From positions 310,001-374,000 of the forward strand of contig NZ_NOIG01000004.1 in the NCBI RefSeq assembly GCF_002245625.1: 64,000 nt of DNA. Reading direction: 5' to 3'. This document shows positions 49,763 to 57,938 of this stretch, piece by piece (positions within the stretch are counted from its first letter, which is position 1; the number at the start of each line of letters is the position of its first letter). The translations under genes and the position numbers were made by a program. Under the pieces are notes generated by a model. It did no database searches. It was given only the letters and a program-made list of their open reading frames with translations, and had not been told where the DNA came from. This DNA is from Acidovorax kalamii (GTDB lineage: Bacteria > Pseudomonadota > Gammaproteobacteria > Burkholderiales > Burkholderiaceae_C).

Positions 49763-49796
49763 AAAGGCTGCTGTCCCGGCAGCCTTTTGTTTTTTC
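49763..49796 (+). terminator. rho-independent terminator after adenine deaminase
   Basis: AAAGGCTGC and GCAGCCTTT form a 9-bp perfect stem with a 7-base loop followed by TTGTTTTTT, 50 bases after the deaminase stop. It separates this operon from the second BMP gene. Confidence 0.9.
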
Positions 49797-49824
49797 TGTT
49801 TTCGGGACCATGTAGAGGACCACC

Positions 49825-50925
49825 ATGTACAAAAACCTCGCAGCCACGCTCGTGGCCGCCTGTTTTTTTTCCCCCGTTTTTTCCCAGACCACACCCGCCA
49901 AGGGCAACGCCGCCGAGCCCGTCAAGGCCGGTTTTGTCTATGTCTCGCCCATTACCGAGGCGGGCTGGACGCGCCAGCACGAAGAAGGCCGCAAGGCCGT
50001 TGAGGCGGCGCTGGGCCCGCAGGTGAAAACCACCTTTGTCGAGAACGTGGCTGAGGGGGCCGATGCCGAGCGCGTGATCCGCGACCTGGCGGCCACGGGC
50101 CACCAGATCATCTTCACGCCCAGCTTTGGCTACATGGAGCCCACGCTCAAGGTGGCGCAGGACTTCCCGGGCGTGAAGTTTGAGTCCATCACCGGCTACA
50201 AGCAGGCCGCCAATGTGGCCACGGCCAACGCGCGTTACTACGAAGGCCGCTACCTCGCCGGCATTGCGGCAGGCCGCATGAGCAAGACCGGTGTGGCCGG
50301 GTTTGTGGCGGGTTTCCCCATCCCCGAGGTGCTGCAGGGCATCAATGCCTTCACCCTGGGCATGCGCTCGGTGAACCCGCAGGCCACTGTCAAGGTGGTG
50401 TGGCTCAACGTGTGGTTCGACCCGCCCAAGGAGCGTGACGCGGCCATGGCGCTGTTCAACCAGGACGTGGATGTGATTGCGTTCCACACCGGCTCCACCG
50501 CCGTGATGGCGGCTGCGCAGGAGCGTGGCAAGATGGCGGTGGCCTACCACTCGGACATGCGCAAGACCGGGCCGGATGCTCAGATCTTGGCAGTGACGCA
50601 CCAGTGGGGCGCCTACTACACCGAGCGCGTGCGCGCCGTGCAAAACGGCAGCTGGAAAAGCGCCAATGTGTGGGGCGGCGTGCGCGAGGGCATGATCCGC
50701 GTCGGTGACTTCGGCACCAAGGTGCCTGCCTCCGTGCAGCAGGAGGTGCTGGCCGCGCAAAAGACCATCGGAAGCGGCAAGCTCCAGCCTTTCCGTGCGG
50801 GCAAGGCGCCGGTGCGCGACAACGAAGGGCAGGAGCGCATTGCCCCCGGCCAGGTGCTGGCGGACGCGCAGATCCTGCAGATGAACTGGCTGGTGGAGGG
50901 CGTGGTGGGCAAGCTGGCGCGCTAG
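49825..50925 (+). CDS. second BMP family nucleoside-binding protein
   Basis: A 366-aa PnrA/BmpA-type substrate-binding protein, a paralogue of the one at 46406. It has a signal peptide, probably cut after VFS-QTT near residue 20 (a VAAC within it could alternatively act as a lipobox). The core runs VKAGFVYVSPITEAGWTRQHEEGRKAVEAALG, GHQIIFTPSFGYMEPTLKVAQD, YEGRYLAGIAAGRMSKTG and VKVVWLNVWFDPPKERDAAMALFNQDVDVIAFHTGSTAV. No ATPase or permease follows; it may deliver another ligand to the importer at 42.6-46.3 kb. Transcribed between two strong signals: a terminator before it and the guaD operator region after it. Confidence 0.92.
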   Translation: MYKNLAATLVAACFFSPVFSQTTPAKGNAAEPVKAGFVYVSPITEAGWTRQHEEGRKAVEAALGPQVKTTFVENVAEGADAERVIRDLAATGHQIIFTPSFGYMEPTLKVAQDFPGVKFESITGYKQAANVATANARYYEGRYLAGIAAGRMSKTGVAGFVAGFPIPEVLQGINAFTLGMRSVNPQATVKVVWLNVWFDPPKERDAAMALFNQDVDVIAFHTGSTAVMAAAQERGKMAVAYHSDMRKTGPDAQILAVTHQWGAYYTERVRAVQNGSWKSANVWGGVREGMIRVGDFGTKVPASVQQEVLAAQKTIGSGKLQPFRAGKAPVRDNEGQERIAPGQVLADAQILQMNWLVEGVVGKLAR

Positions 50926-50979
50926 CAGCGGCCATCACCACCACGCGTTTGCCGCCAACCCCCATAGCCACTATGGGGC

Positions 50980-51034
50980 GCGCCGTATACAAGCAGCGCC
51001 CCCTGCCGCTAAGCTCGCCCCCATGCCTGTATAC
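50980..51034 (+). promoter_or_regulatory. paired GTATAC sites at guaD
   Basis: CGTATACAAG with core at 50985-50990, 33 bases before the guaD ATG, and TGTATACCG with core at 51029-51034, in codons 3-4 of guaD. The sites are 44 bases apart, about four helical turns, which is compatible with cooperative binding. They match the centre of the 24047-24064 palindrome but not its arms fully. Confidence 0.35.
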
Positions 51035-52321
51035 CGATCTGCCCTTTTGCGCTTTGCCGACGACGGCCGCGCCCTGTATGACGAAGATGGCCTGCTGGCC
51101 GTGGGTCCCGATGCCCGGGGACGCCAGCGTGTGCTGGCGGCGGGTGCCTGGCAGGCCCTGGCGCCGCAATTTGCAGGCGAGCCCGTGGTGCACCTGCCAG
51201 GGCGCATCCTGGCGCCGGGGTTTGTGGACATGCACATCCACTTTCCGCAGACCGATGTGATCGGCTCCCCTGCCGACGGCCTGTTGCCCTGGCTGGAGAA
51301 CTACACCTTCCCCCACGAGTCGCGGTTTGCGGACCCAGGCTACAGCCAGCAGGTGGCCGAATTTTTTGTGGCCGAGTTGCTGCGCAACGGCGTGACCACG
51401 GCACTGGCGTTTTCCACCTCGCACCCCGCGTCGGCCGATGCCCTGTTTGCCGAGGCGCAGCGCCAACAGATGCGCCTGATCACCGGCAAGGTGCTGCAGG
51501 ACCGCCACTCGCCCGACGGCGTGCGCGACGACACCGAGCAGAGCCTGATCGACACCGAGGCGCTGATCCAGCGCTGGCACGGCGTGGACCGCCTGGGCTA
51601 TGCCATCACCCCGCGTTTTGCGCCCACCAGCACCCCCGAGCAGCTGCGCGGCGCGGGCGAGCTGGCCGCGCGTTATCCCGATGTGTGGATCCAGTCGCAT
51701 GTGGCCGAGAACCTTCATGAAATCCGTTGGGCGCGCGAGCTGTTCCCGGCCTCGCGCAGCTACCTGGGCGTGTACGACGACTTCGGCCTGATGCGCGAGC
51801 GCGCGGTGTACGCCCACTGCATCCACTTTGACGACGACGACCGCGCACTGATGCGCGACACGGGCGCCACGGCGGCCGTCAGCCCCACGAGCAACCTGTT
51901 TCTTGGCAGCGGCTTTTTTGACTACGCCGGCGCCGACCGCGTGGGTTTTGGCTACGGCCTTGCCAGCGACGTGGGCGGGGGCACCAGCTTCAGCCCCTTC
52001 CACACCATGCTGGCGGCCTACTATGTGGGGCGAGAGGGCCAGACCAAGCAGGGTCTGAGCCTGTCGCCCCAGCAGCTGTGGTGGCAGCACACGGCGGGCG
52101 CTGCCCGGGCGCTGGGCCTTGCGGGCGTGGTGGGCAACCTGCAGCCCGGCTGCGAGGCCGATTTTGTGGTGCTCAACCCGGCGGCCACGCCGCTGCTGGC
52201 GCGCAAGAGCAGCCAAGCGCGCAACCTGGAAGAGCTGCTCTTTGCGCTGATCGTGCTCGGCGACGACCGGGTGGTGGAGCAAACCGTGATTTCTCAAGCA
52301 AAATACGGCTCCCGCGCCTGA
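51023..52321 (+). CDS. guaD: guanine deaminase
   Basis: Zinc amidohydrolase converting guanine to xanthine. The 432-aa chain has the family pattern: [41 protein letters not shown] with the HxH metal ligands, [64 protein letters not shown] and [12 protein letters not shown]. The metal His and Asp residues are all present. ATG 51023 starts [11 protein letters not shown]; no strong ribosome site is seen, and the GTATAC site overlaps the first codons. It provides xanthine to XdhAB. It lies alone between the second BMP gene and dcd. Confidence 0.95.
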   Translation: MPVYRSALLRFADDGRALYDEDGLLAVGPDARGRQRVLAAGAWQALAPQFAGEPVVHLPGRILAPGFVDMHIHFPQTDVIGSPADGLLPWLENYTFPHESRFADPGYSQQVAEFFVAELLRNGVTTALAFSTSHPASADALFAEAQRQQMRLITGKVLQDRHSPDGVRDDTEQSLIDTEALIQRWHGVDRLGYAITPRFAPTSTPEQLRGAGELAARYPDVWIQSHVAENLHEIRWARELFPASRSYLGVYDDFGLMRERAVYAHCIHFDDDDRALMRDTGATAAVSPTSNLFLGSGFFDYAGADRVGFGYGLASDVGGGTSFSPFHTMLAAYYVGREGQTKQGLSLSPQQLWWQHTAGAARALGLAGVVGNLQPGCEADFVVLNPAATPLLARKSSQARNLEELLFALIVLGDDRVVEQTVISQAKYGSRA

Positions 52322-52406
52322 TCATCAAGCGCTGGCAGCTACACATTTAATAGCGCCCGGCGGTTTTCATGAAAAGCCGCCAGGCCATTGCGCAGGGAGT
52401 TCTGCT

Positions 52407-52979
52407 ATGAGCATCAAGAGCGACAAATGGATCCGCCGCATGGCGGCCGAGCACGGCATGATCGAGCCCTTCGAACCCGGCCAGGTCCGCGAGGCGGAGG
52501 GCCGCAGGATCATCAGCTACGGCACCAGCAGCTACGGCTACGACATCCGCTGCGCGCCCGAATTCAAGGTGTTCACCAACATCCACAGCACGGTGGTGGA
52601 CCCGAAGAACTTCGACGAGAAGAGTTTTGTGGATTTCGAGGGCGAGAGCTGCATCATCCCGCCCAACAGCTTTGCGCTGGCGCGCACGGTCGAATACTTC
52701 CGCATCCCGCGCAACGTGCTGACCGTTTGCCTGGGCAAGAGCACCTACGCGCGCTGCGGCATCATCGTCAACGTGACCCCGTTCGAGCCCGAATGGGAAG
52801 GTTATGTGACGCTGGAGTTCAGCAACACCACCCCGCTGCCCGCACGCATCTACGCGGGCGAGGGCTGTGCCCAGGTGCTGTTCTTCGAGAGCGACAAGGA
52901 CGATGTCTGCGAGGTCAGCTACCGCGACCGGGGCGGCAAGTACCAGGGCCAGGTGGGTGTGACGCTGCCCAAGGCCTGA
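52407..52979 (+). CDS. dcd: dCTP deaminase
   Basis: Trimeric enzyme that deaminates dCTP to dUTP in pyrimidine deoxynucleotide synthesis. The 190-aa protein is typical: [42 protein letters not shown], the active-site strand [45 protein letters not shown] with the catalytic Glu and Arg/Ser residues, and [19 protein letters not shown] ribosome site at 52396-52399 precedes the ATG. A short ATAGC-type repeat lies at about 52330-52352. Unrelated in pathway to the purine genes; a housekeeping gene. Confidence 0.97.
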   Translation: MSIKSDKWIRRMAAEHGMIEPFEPGQVREAEGRRIISYGTSSYGYDIRCAPEFKVFTNIHSTVVDPKNFDEKSFVDFEGESCIIPPNSFALARTVEYFRIPRNVLTVCLGKSTYARCGIIVNVTPFEPEWEGYVTLEFSNTTPLPARIYAGEGCAQVLFFESDKDDVCEVSYRDRGGKYQGQVGVTLPKA

Positions 52980-53117
52980 TTCGGCAGGGGGCGCGGTGTG
53001 GCCCCCGGGCTTTCGTCCTACGTGGCCTCAGCCGCTTGGCTGAATGGCAGGCCACAGTGTTTTTTCTAGCATGAACCCATGCCGCCGCGCGGTCTGGCGG
53101 CTGGATGGAGCCTTGCC

Positions 53118-53402
53118 ATGCTGACCTTTGCTGCACCTTCTGCGCCCGCCACCCAGGCCGAGGCCCCGTGCCCGGGGCTGGCTGCCGGGGGCCCGCCGGC
53201 CACCTACTGGCCTTGCGAGCTGCTCAATGCGTTCGCGCTGAAGATGGCCGCGAGTGGCCACTGTGTGAACATGTCCATGATGCTGGGCCACCGCCCCTAT
53301 GCGCTGGAGCAGCTGGCGCTGGCGCGCGGGGCGGCAGATGGCGAACTGCACCACTTGGCCGCCCAGTTGCAGGCCTACTTCGACAGCCCCCGGCCGGGGT
53401 AG
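53118..53402 (+). CDS. small hypothetical protein
   Basis: A 94-aa frame starting MLTFAAPSAPATQAEAPCPG with no family I recognise. The part from YWPCELLNAFALKMAASGHCVNMSMMLGHRPYALEQLALARGAADGELHHLAAQLQAYF has the balance of a helical protein and three cysteines. Start 53118 is chosen over 53079 because the first 13 codons look non-coding. No operon partner: dcd ends 138 bases before, and the next gene converges. Probably real, function unknown. Confidence 0.5.
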   Translation: MLTFAAPSAPATQAEAPCPGLAAGGPPATYWPCELLNAFALKMAASGHCVNMSMMLGHRPYALEQLALARGAADGELHHLAAQLQAYFDSPRPG

Positions 53403-53446
53403 CTGGGGGCCGATGGCCTGCTATTTAGCCAAGCGGCTGAGGGTAC

Positions 53447-55147
53447 TCAGGCCTCCACACACACCCGGTTGCGGCCCTGGCCCTTGGCTTCGTAGAGCGC
53501 CATGTCGCTGCGCCGCAGGATGGCCGCGCCGCTGTCGTCGGCGCCCCGCATGCTGGCCACGCCAGCACTCACGGTGATGGTGCCCACCACCGGGTCCTGC
53601 TGCTGGGCCATGGCGGTGACCAGGGTCTGGGCAATCGCACGCGCGCCTTCCAGGTCGGTGTCGGGCAGCAGCGCCACAAACTCCTCCCCTCCCAGCCGGG
53701 CGATCACGTCCGAGCCGCGCAGCCGGGTTTCGAGCGTGCGCGCCAGTCGGCGCAGGACCTCGTCCCCGGCCTCGTGGCCGTAGGTGTCGTTCACGCGCTT
53801 GAAATGGTCCACGTCCACGGCGATCACGCTCAATGGCCGGGTGCTGCGCCGGGCCAGCGCCAGTGCAAACGCCATCTGCGATTCAAAACCGCGCCGGTTC
53901 AGCAGCCCGGTGAGGGCGTCGGTTCGGGCCTGCAAGTCGAGGGCGCGGTTGGCGGCCTCCAGCTCCAGGGTGCGCAGGCGCACCTTTTCTTCCATGGCCT
54001 CGCGCGCGGCCAGCAGCCGGTGGGTCATCTGGCCCAGTGCCTGGGAGAGCTGGTGCACCTCGCGGTTGCTGTCCATGGCCGGGATGTTGCTGCCGGGGCG
54101 GCCCGCCTCCACGGCGCTGGCGGCATCGGCCAGCGCATACAGGTCCTCGCTCAGGCGGCGTGCGGCCATCCAGGCCAGGCCCGACGCCATGAGCGCTGCG
54201 GCCAGGCCGATGGCCAGGGCCAGGCGCACGGTACCGTCGGCCTCGGCAAACGCCAGCTCGACCGGCTGGCGCGCCACGATGCGCCAGCCCAGGTCGCTGG
54301 CAGCATTGCGGGCCTGCAGCTGCGTGGCGGCCGTGAGGTAGTGCTTGCCGTCCAGCCAGGGCACCACGGCAGTCTGCAGGCGCCCGCCATCGCGGTTGTT
54401 GTTGACGTGGATGCCTTCGGGCAGGCGCTGGCCAGCGGCTTGCAGCGTGGTGCTGTGCCGCCGGGGGGCCAGGATCAGCTGGCCCTGGCGGTCGAAGATG
54501 AAAAGTTCCACCGCGTTTTCTGCCGAGGTGGACGGCGCGAGTCCTTCCAGCACCTCGCGCGTCCATTCCCAGCTGCCGTGGATGCCCAGCACGCCCACGG
54601 TGGTCGGGCCGATGCGGATGGGGGCTGCGAAATCGACAAACCGGTGCGGCTCGCCCGAAGCGGTGGGAGGCAGCAGGCTCTCCAGCAACTGGGCAGGGTG
54701 CACATCGCCCACATGTACCTCCTGCAAGCCGCGCTGGAACCAGGGGCGCTGCGCCACGCTATGGCCCTGCAGCAGGCCGCCCGTGGCGTTGCGCACCACA
54801 CCTTGTGCGTCGGCCACGCCGATCCAGAGGTTGCTCGGCTCCATGGCCTGGCTGCGCGCCAGCATGTGCTGGGCCTCGGGTGAATCCAGTCCTGCGGACC
54901 AGATCGTTGCGGCGCTCGCCAGCACCTCGGCCTCCAGGCTGCGCTGCATCAGACCATTGGCCAGCAGCTTGCTCGCGTTGTCGGCCACGGTCTGAAGCGA
55001 AAGCCCCGCGTCACGCCGGATGTGGTGTTTGAGCAGCTCGCCAAAGCCCAGCGACAGCAGCACGGCCAGCACGATGACCAGCGTGCCGAACACCAGCGCA
55101 ATCTGCATGCGCAGGCTGTGGTCGGAAAAGCGTGCGAGCAGGGCCAT
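53447..55147 (-). CDS. membrane diguanylate cyclase (dCache-HAMP-GGDEF)
   Basis: A 566-aa c-di-GMP synthase with an N-terminal membrane helix (residues about 14-38), an extracytoplasmic dCache sensor (residues 40-290, with SNLWIGVADAQGVVRNATGG and WPWFQRGL-type segments), a second helix near 300-325, a HAMP-like region with MDSNREVHQLSQALGQMTHRL, a coiled coil (VRLRTLELEAANRALDLQ) and a C-terminal GGDEF domain. ARTDALTGLLNRRGFE and ARLGGEEFVALLPD are intact, so catalysis is expected. Start 55147 (MALLARFSDHSLRM) is chosen; the longer frame to 55411 overlaps the next gene. The sensed signal is not known. Confidence 0.92.
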   Translation of the reverse strand: MALLARFSDHSLRMQIALVFGTLVIVLAVLLSLGFGELLKHHIRRDAGLSLQTVADNASKLLANGLMQRSLEAEVLASAATIWSAGLDSPEAQHMLARSQAMEPSNLWIGVADAQGVVRNATGGLLQGHSVAQRPWFQRGLQEVHVGDVHPAQLLESLLPPTASGEPHRFVDFAAPIRIGPTTVGVLGIHGSWEWTREVLEGLAPSTSAENAVELFIFDRQGQLILAPRRHSTTLQAAGQRLPEGIHVNNNRDGGRLQTAVVPWLDGKHYLTAATQLQARNAASDLGWRIVARQPVELAFAEADGTVRLALAIGLAAALMASGLAWMAARRLSEDLYALADAASAVEAGRPGSNIPAMDSNREVHQLSQALGQMTHRLLAAREAMEEKVRLRTLELEAANRALDLQARTDALTGLLNRRGFESQMAFALALARRSTRPLSVIAVDVDHFKRVNDTYGHEAGDEVLRRLARTLETRLRGSDVIARLGGEEFVALLPDTDLEGARAIAQTLVTAMAQQQDPVVGTITVSAGVASMRGADDSGAAILRRSDMALYEAKGQGRNRVCVEA

Positions 55148-55158
55148 GGGCGGGCCTC

Positions 55159-56118
55159 TCAGGTGGCGGGGGGCTGTGCAGCGCCCTGGCGCAGTGCCAG
55201 GCGTGCGGCGGCCAGGTCCCAGCCGGCCCAGCCACAGCTCTTGAACAGCACCGGCCCGGAGGGGGCACGGGGCTTCCAGGGGCCGCAGACCACGTCCCGC
55301 AGCACGGGCAGTGCTGCCACGTCCAGCCCCGCTTGCAGCAGATCGCCCGCCTCGTGGCTGGCGTCGGCCGTGTCCACCACGATGCTGCCGTGCTCTGCCA
55401 CGTGCTGGCACAGCGCGGGCGCCAGCTCAGCCATGGCGGGGGTGAAGGCGCCCACCGCCGTGATGAACGCATCGGCCCGGGGCGTGGCGTGCAGCACCAG
55501 GCTGCTGGCCGTGGTGCAGACGGCCACCAGGGGGCAGTGGGTCAGGGCCGCGTCGGCGTCGGCCACCACCCGCACCTGGGCGCCCAGCCCACGCACCTGC
55601 GTGGCCAGGGTTTCGGCGCTGGCGGCGCTGCGTGAACTGATCCAGACCTCCTGCACGCCCAGCCCGAGCACAAATGCCTCGGCATGCGCCAGGCCCTGCA
55701 CCCCGGCGCCCACGATGAGCAAGGGGCCTTGCGGTGCGGGTGCCAGGTGCCGCGCCGCCAGCAGAGAGACTGCAGCCGTGCGCCGGGCCGTGACGGTGGG
55801 GCCGTCCAGCACCAGCTGGCGTGCGCCGGTGGCAATGTCGAACACCACCACGTCGCCCTGGATCGAGGGGCGTCCGGTGCCCGCGTTGGCGGGCGTGAAG
55901 GTGATGAGCTTGGTCATGGCCACGCTGCGGTCGGTAGCAGGCATCAGGAACAGGCTGCCGCCCTGGGCCAGGGGCAGCACGCTGCGGGCAGGCACCGAGA
56001 CGGTGCTGTCGTGCAGCAGCTTGGCAATTTCGTCGGCCAGGGCCGACCAGGGCAAGCGCTGCGCGGTGGCGGCGGCATCCAGGGTGCCAGCGACCAGGGT
56101 AGAGGGGGCAAAAGACAT
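55159..56118 (-). CDS. ornithine cyclodeaminase/mu-crystallin family protein
   Basis: A 319-aa NAD(P)-dependent enzyme of the OCD/CRYM family. The N-terminal substrate domain contains LPLAQGGSLFLMPATD, MTKLITFTPAN and GPTVTARRTAAVSLLAARHLAP; the Rossmann domain has LLIVGAGVQGLAHAEAF and VGAFTPAMAELAP. Members include ornithine cyclodeaminase, pyrroline-2-/piperideine-2-carboxylate reductase and alanine dehydrogenase. Length and the motif LFLMPATD favour the ketimine (Pyr2C/Pip2C) reductase type used in hydroxyproline, proline or lysine catabolism, but this is only a tentative call. Its stop is 11 bases from the diguanylate cyclase start. Confidence 0.85.
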   Translation of the reverse strand: MSFAPSTLVAGTLDAAATAQRLPWSALADEIAKLLHDSTVSVPARSVLPLAQGGSLFLMPATDRSVAMTKLITFTPANAGTGRPSIQGDVVVFDIATGARQLVLDGPTVTARRTAAVSLLAARHLAPAPQGPLLIVGAGVQGLAHAEAFVLGLGVQEVWISSRSAASAETLATQVRGLGAQVRVVADADAALTHCPLVAVCTTASSLVLHATPRADAFITAVGAFTPAMAELAPALCQHVAEHGSIVVDTADASHEAGDLLQAGLDVAALPVLRDVVCGPWKPRAPSGPVLFKSCGWAGWDLAAARLALRQGAAQPPAT

Positions 56119-56216
56119 GGCCTGACTGTACACAGCGGCCAGCGCTTCCGGGCTGTTTGGCGGGTGCATTTCCCCGTTTTTCAGGGCATTCCCGGGGCGC
56201 TGGATCCCGGGTTGGC

Positions 56217-56891
56217 TCAGTGCGTTGCGCCAGCCTGCAAGCTGATGTCCTGGGGCGCCAGCACAGCGGCCCACAGCGCGGCGTGGATGCCGCGCACCAT
56301 GTCGCGCAGCGGCAGGTGGGGTGCACCCTGCCCGGTGAGCCAGGGCACATGCACAAAGCCTCCCCTTGCCCCGGCAGGGCCCGCACCCTGGGCCAGCAGG
56401 TGCAGCAGGCCATACAGCACATGGTTGCATACGAAGGTGCCAGCCGTCTGCGACACCTCGCAGGGCAGGCCCGCCCGCTGCACGGCGCGCAGCATGGCCT
56501 TGATGGGCAGGCTGGCAAAGTAGGCGGCGGGCCCCTCGGTCGCCACAGGGGTGTCGATGGGCTGGGCACCGGTGTTGTCGGGGATGCGGGCGTCGTTGAT
56601 GTTGATGCCGATGCGCTCCAGCGACAGCGCACTGCGACCGCCCGCCAGGCCCAGGCACACGGTCAGTGCAGGCTGGTGCGTGTGCACCAGCGCAGCCAGC
56701 CGCTGCAGCGACAGCCCAAACACCGTGGGCAGCTGCGCAGCCACCACCCGGTGGCCGCCAATCCGCTGGCCGTGCAGCGCCTGGGCAATCAGCCAGCTGG
56801 GGTTGAGCGGATCACCGCCGAAGGGGTCGAAGCCGGTGAGCAGGATCACCTGGTCGGGTGCGGGCGTGAGATGGCGGGTGTCGTTGATCAT
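56217..56891 (-). CDS. pcp: pyroglutamyl-peptidase I
   Basis: Cysteine peptidase (C15) that removes N-terminal pyroglutamate from peptides. The 224-aa protein has the opening ILLTGFDPFGGDPLNPSW, the Glu of LSLERIGININDARIPDN, the nucleophile in TAGTFVCNHVLYG and His in GFVHVPWLTGQG, forming the catalytic triad. Start 56891 (MINDTRHLTP) is where the family begins; upstream frame to 58235 is a shadow of the metallopeptidase and transporter genes. The ornithine cyclodeaminase-family gene lies 98 bases downstream on the same strand; both may belong to proline/pyroglutamate metabolism. Confidence 0.94.
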   Translation of the reverse strand: MINDTRHLTPAPDQVILLTGFDPFGGDPLNPSWLIAQALHGQRIGGHRVVAAQLPTVFGLSLQRLAALVHTHQPALTVCLGLAGGRSALSLERIGININDARIPDNTGAQPIDTPVATEGPAAYFASLPIKAMLRAVQRAGLPCEVSQTAGTFVCNHVLYGLLHLLAQGAGPAGARGGFVHVPWLTGQGAPHLPLRDMVRGIHAALWAAVLAPQDISLQAGATH

Positions 56892-57008
56892 GGGCGGTGG
56901 GGGCGGACCTGTGGCAGGCGTGCATCGTAGTTCGCCCGGGCTGCGCCTGCACGGCGCGTAATATCCAGCATTGGCCTTCCACCCGCAGGAGGGCCCAGGA
57001 GATCTGGC

Positions 57009-57893
57009 ATGAAATGGGAAGGCAATCGCGAATCCGACAACGTGGAAGACCGCCGTGGCGATGGTGGCGGTGGAGGGGGCGGATCGCCGGTATTCGGCGG
57101 GCGCAGCATTGGCATCGGCACCATCGTCATCGCCCTGCTGGGGGGATGGGTGCTGGGCATCAATCCGTTGACGATTCTGGGGCTGCTCAGCGGTGGCGGG
57201 CCACCGACCCATGTGCAGCAGCCGGGGCCTGCGCAGCGCCCGCCCGCAGACGACACCATGGCCCGGTTTGTGTCCACCGTGCTGGCTGACACCGAGGACG
57301 TGTGGGGCCAGGTGTTCCGCCAGGGGGGCGGCCGCTACCAGGAGCCGCGCCTGGTGCTGTTCCGGGGCGCCACGCCCACGGCCTGTGGCACAGGCCAGGC
57401 GGCGATGGGCCCGTTCTACTGCCCGGCCGACCAGAAGGTCTACATCGACCTGGGCTTTTACGAAACCCTCAAGAACCGCCTGGGCGCACCTGGCGACTTT
57501 GCACAGGCCTATGTGATTGCCCACGAGGTGGGCCACCATGTGCAGAACCAGCTGGGCATCAGCGGCAAGGTGGACCAGATGCGCGGTCGCGTGAGCAAGG
57601 CCGAATACAACGCGCTGTCGGTGCGGCTGGAGCTGCAGGCCGACTGTTTTGCGGGCGTGTGGGCCCACCATGCGCAGAATGCGCGCCAGATCCTGGAGCA
57701 GGGTGATGTGGAAGAGGCCATGAACGCGGCGGCCAAGATTGGCGACGACGCGCTGCAGCGCGCCCAGGGCGGCGCCGTGGTGCCCGAGAGTTTCACGCAC
57801 GGCACCAGCGCCCAGCGCCAGCGCTGGTTCCACAACGGCCTGCAGAACGGCAGCGTGAAAGCCTGCGACACCTTCGCTGCGCGCAGCCTGTAG
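57009..57893 (+). CDS. putative neutral zinc metallopeptidase, YpfJ family
   Basis: A 294-aa predicted metallopeptidase. The N-terminal 30 residues are charged and Gly-rich (DGGGGGGGSPVFGG), followed by one membrane helix (residues about 35-60), so the catalytic part is likely outside the cytoplasm. The zinc motif is H-E-V-G-H in AYVIAHEVGHHVQNQLG near residue 175; ADCFAGVWAHH provides a downstream acid, and FYCPADQKVYIDLGFY is typical of the family. Family length is about 290, so this is complete. GGAG-type bases at 56997 precede the ATG. Function in the cell is unknown. Confidence 0.88.
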   Translation: MKWEGNRESDNVEDRRGDGGGGGGGSPVFGGRSIGIGTIVIALLGGWVLGINPLTILGLLSGGGPPTHVQQPGPAQRPPADDTMARFVSTVLADTEDVWGQVFRQGGGRYQEPRLVLFRGATPTACGTGQAAMGPFYCPADQKVYIDLGFYETLKNRLGAPGDFAQAYVIAHEVGHHVQNQLGISGKVDQMRGRVSKAEYNALSVRLELQADCFAGVWAHHAQNARQILEQGDVEEAMNAAAKIGDDALQRAQGGAVVPESFTHGTSAQRQRWFHNGLQNGSVKACDTFAARSL

Positions 57894-57938
57894 GCTGTAG
57901 GCCACCGCAGCCCGCACGGGTTTTGAAGACCACGGCCC

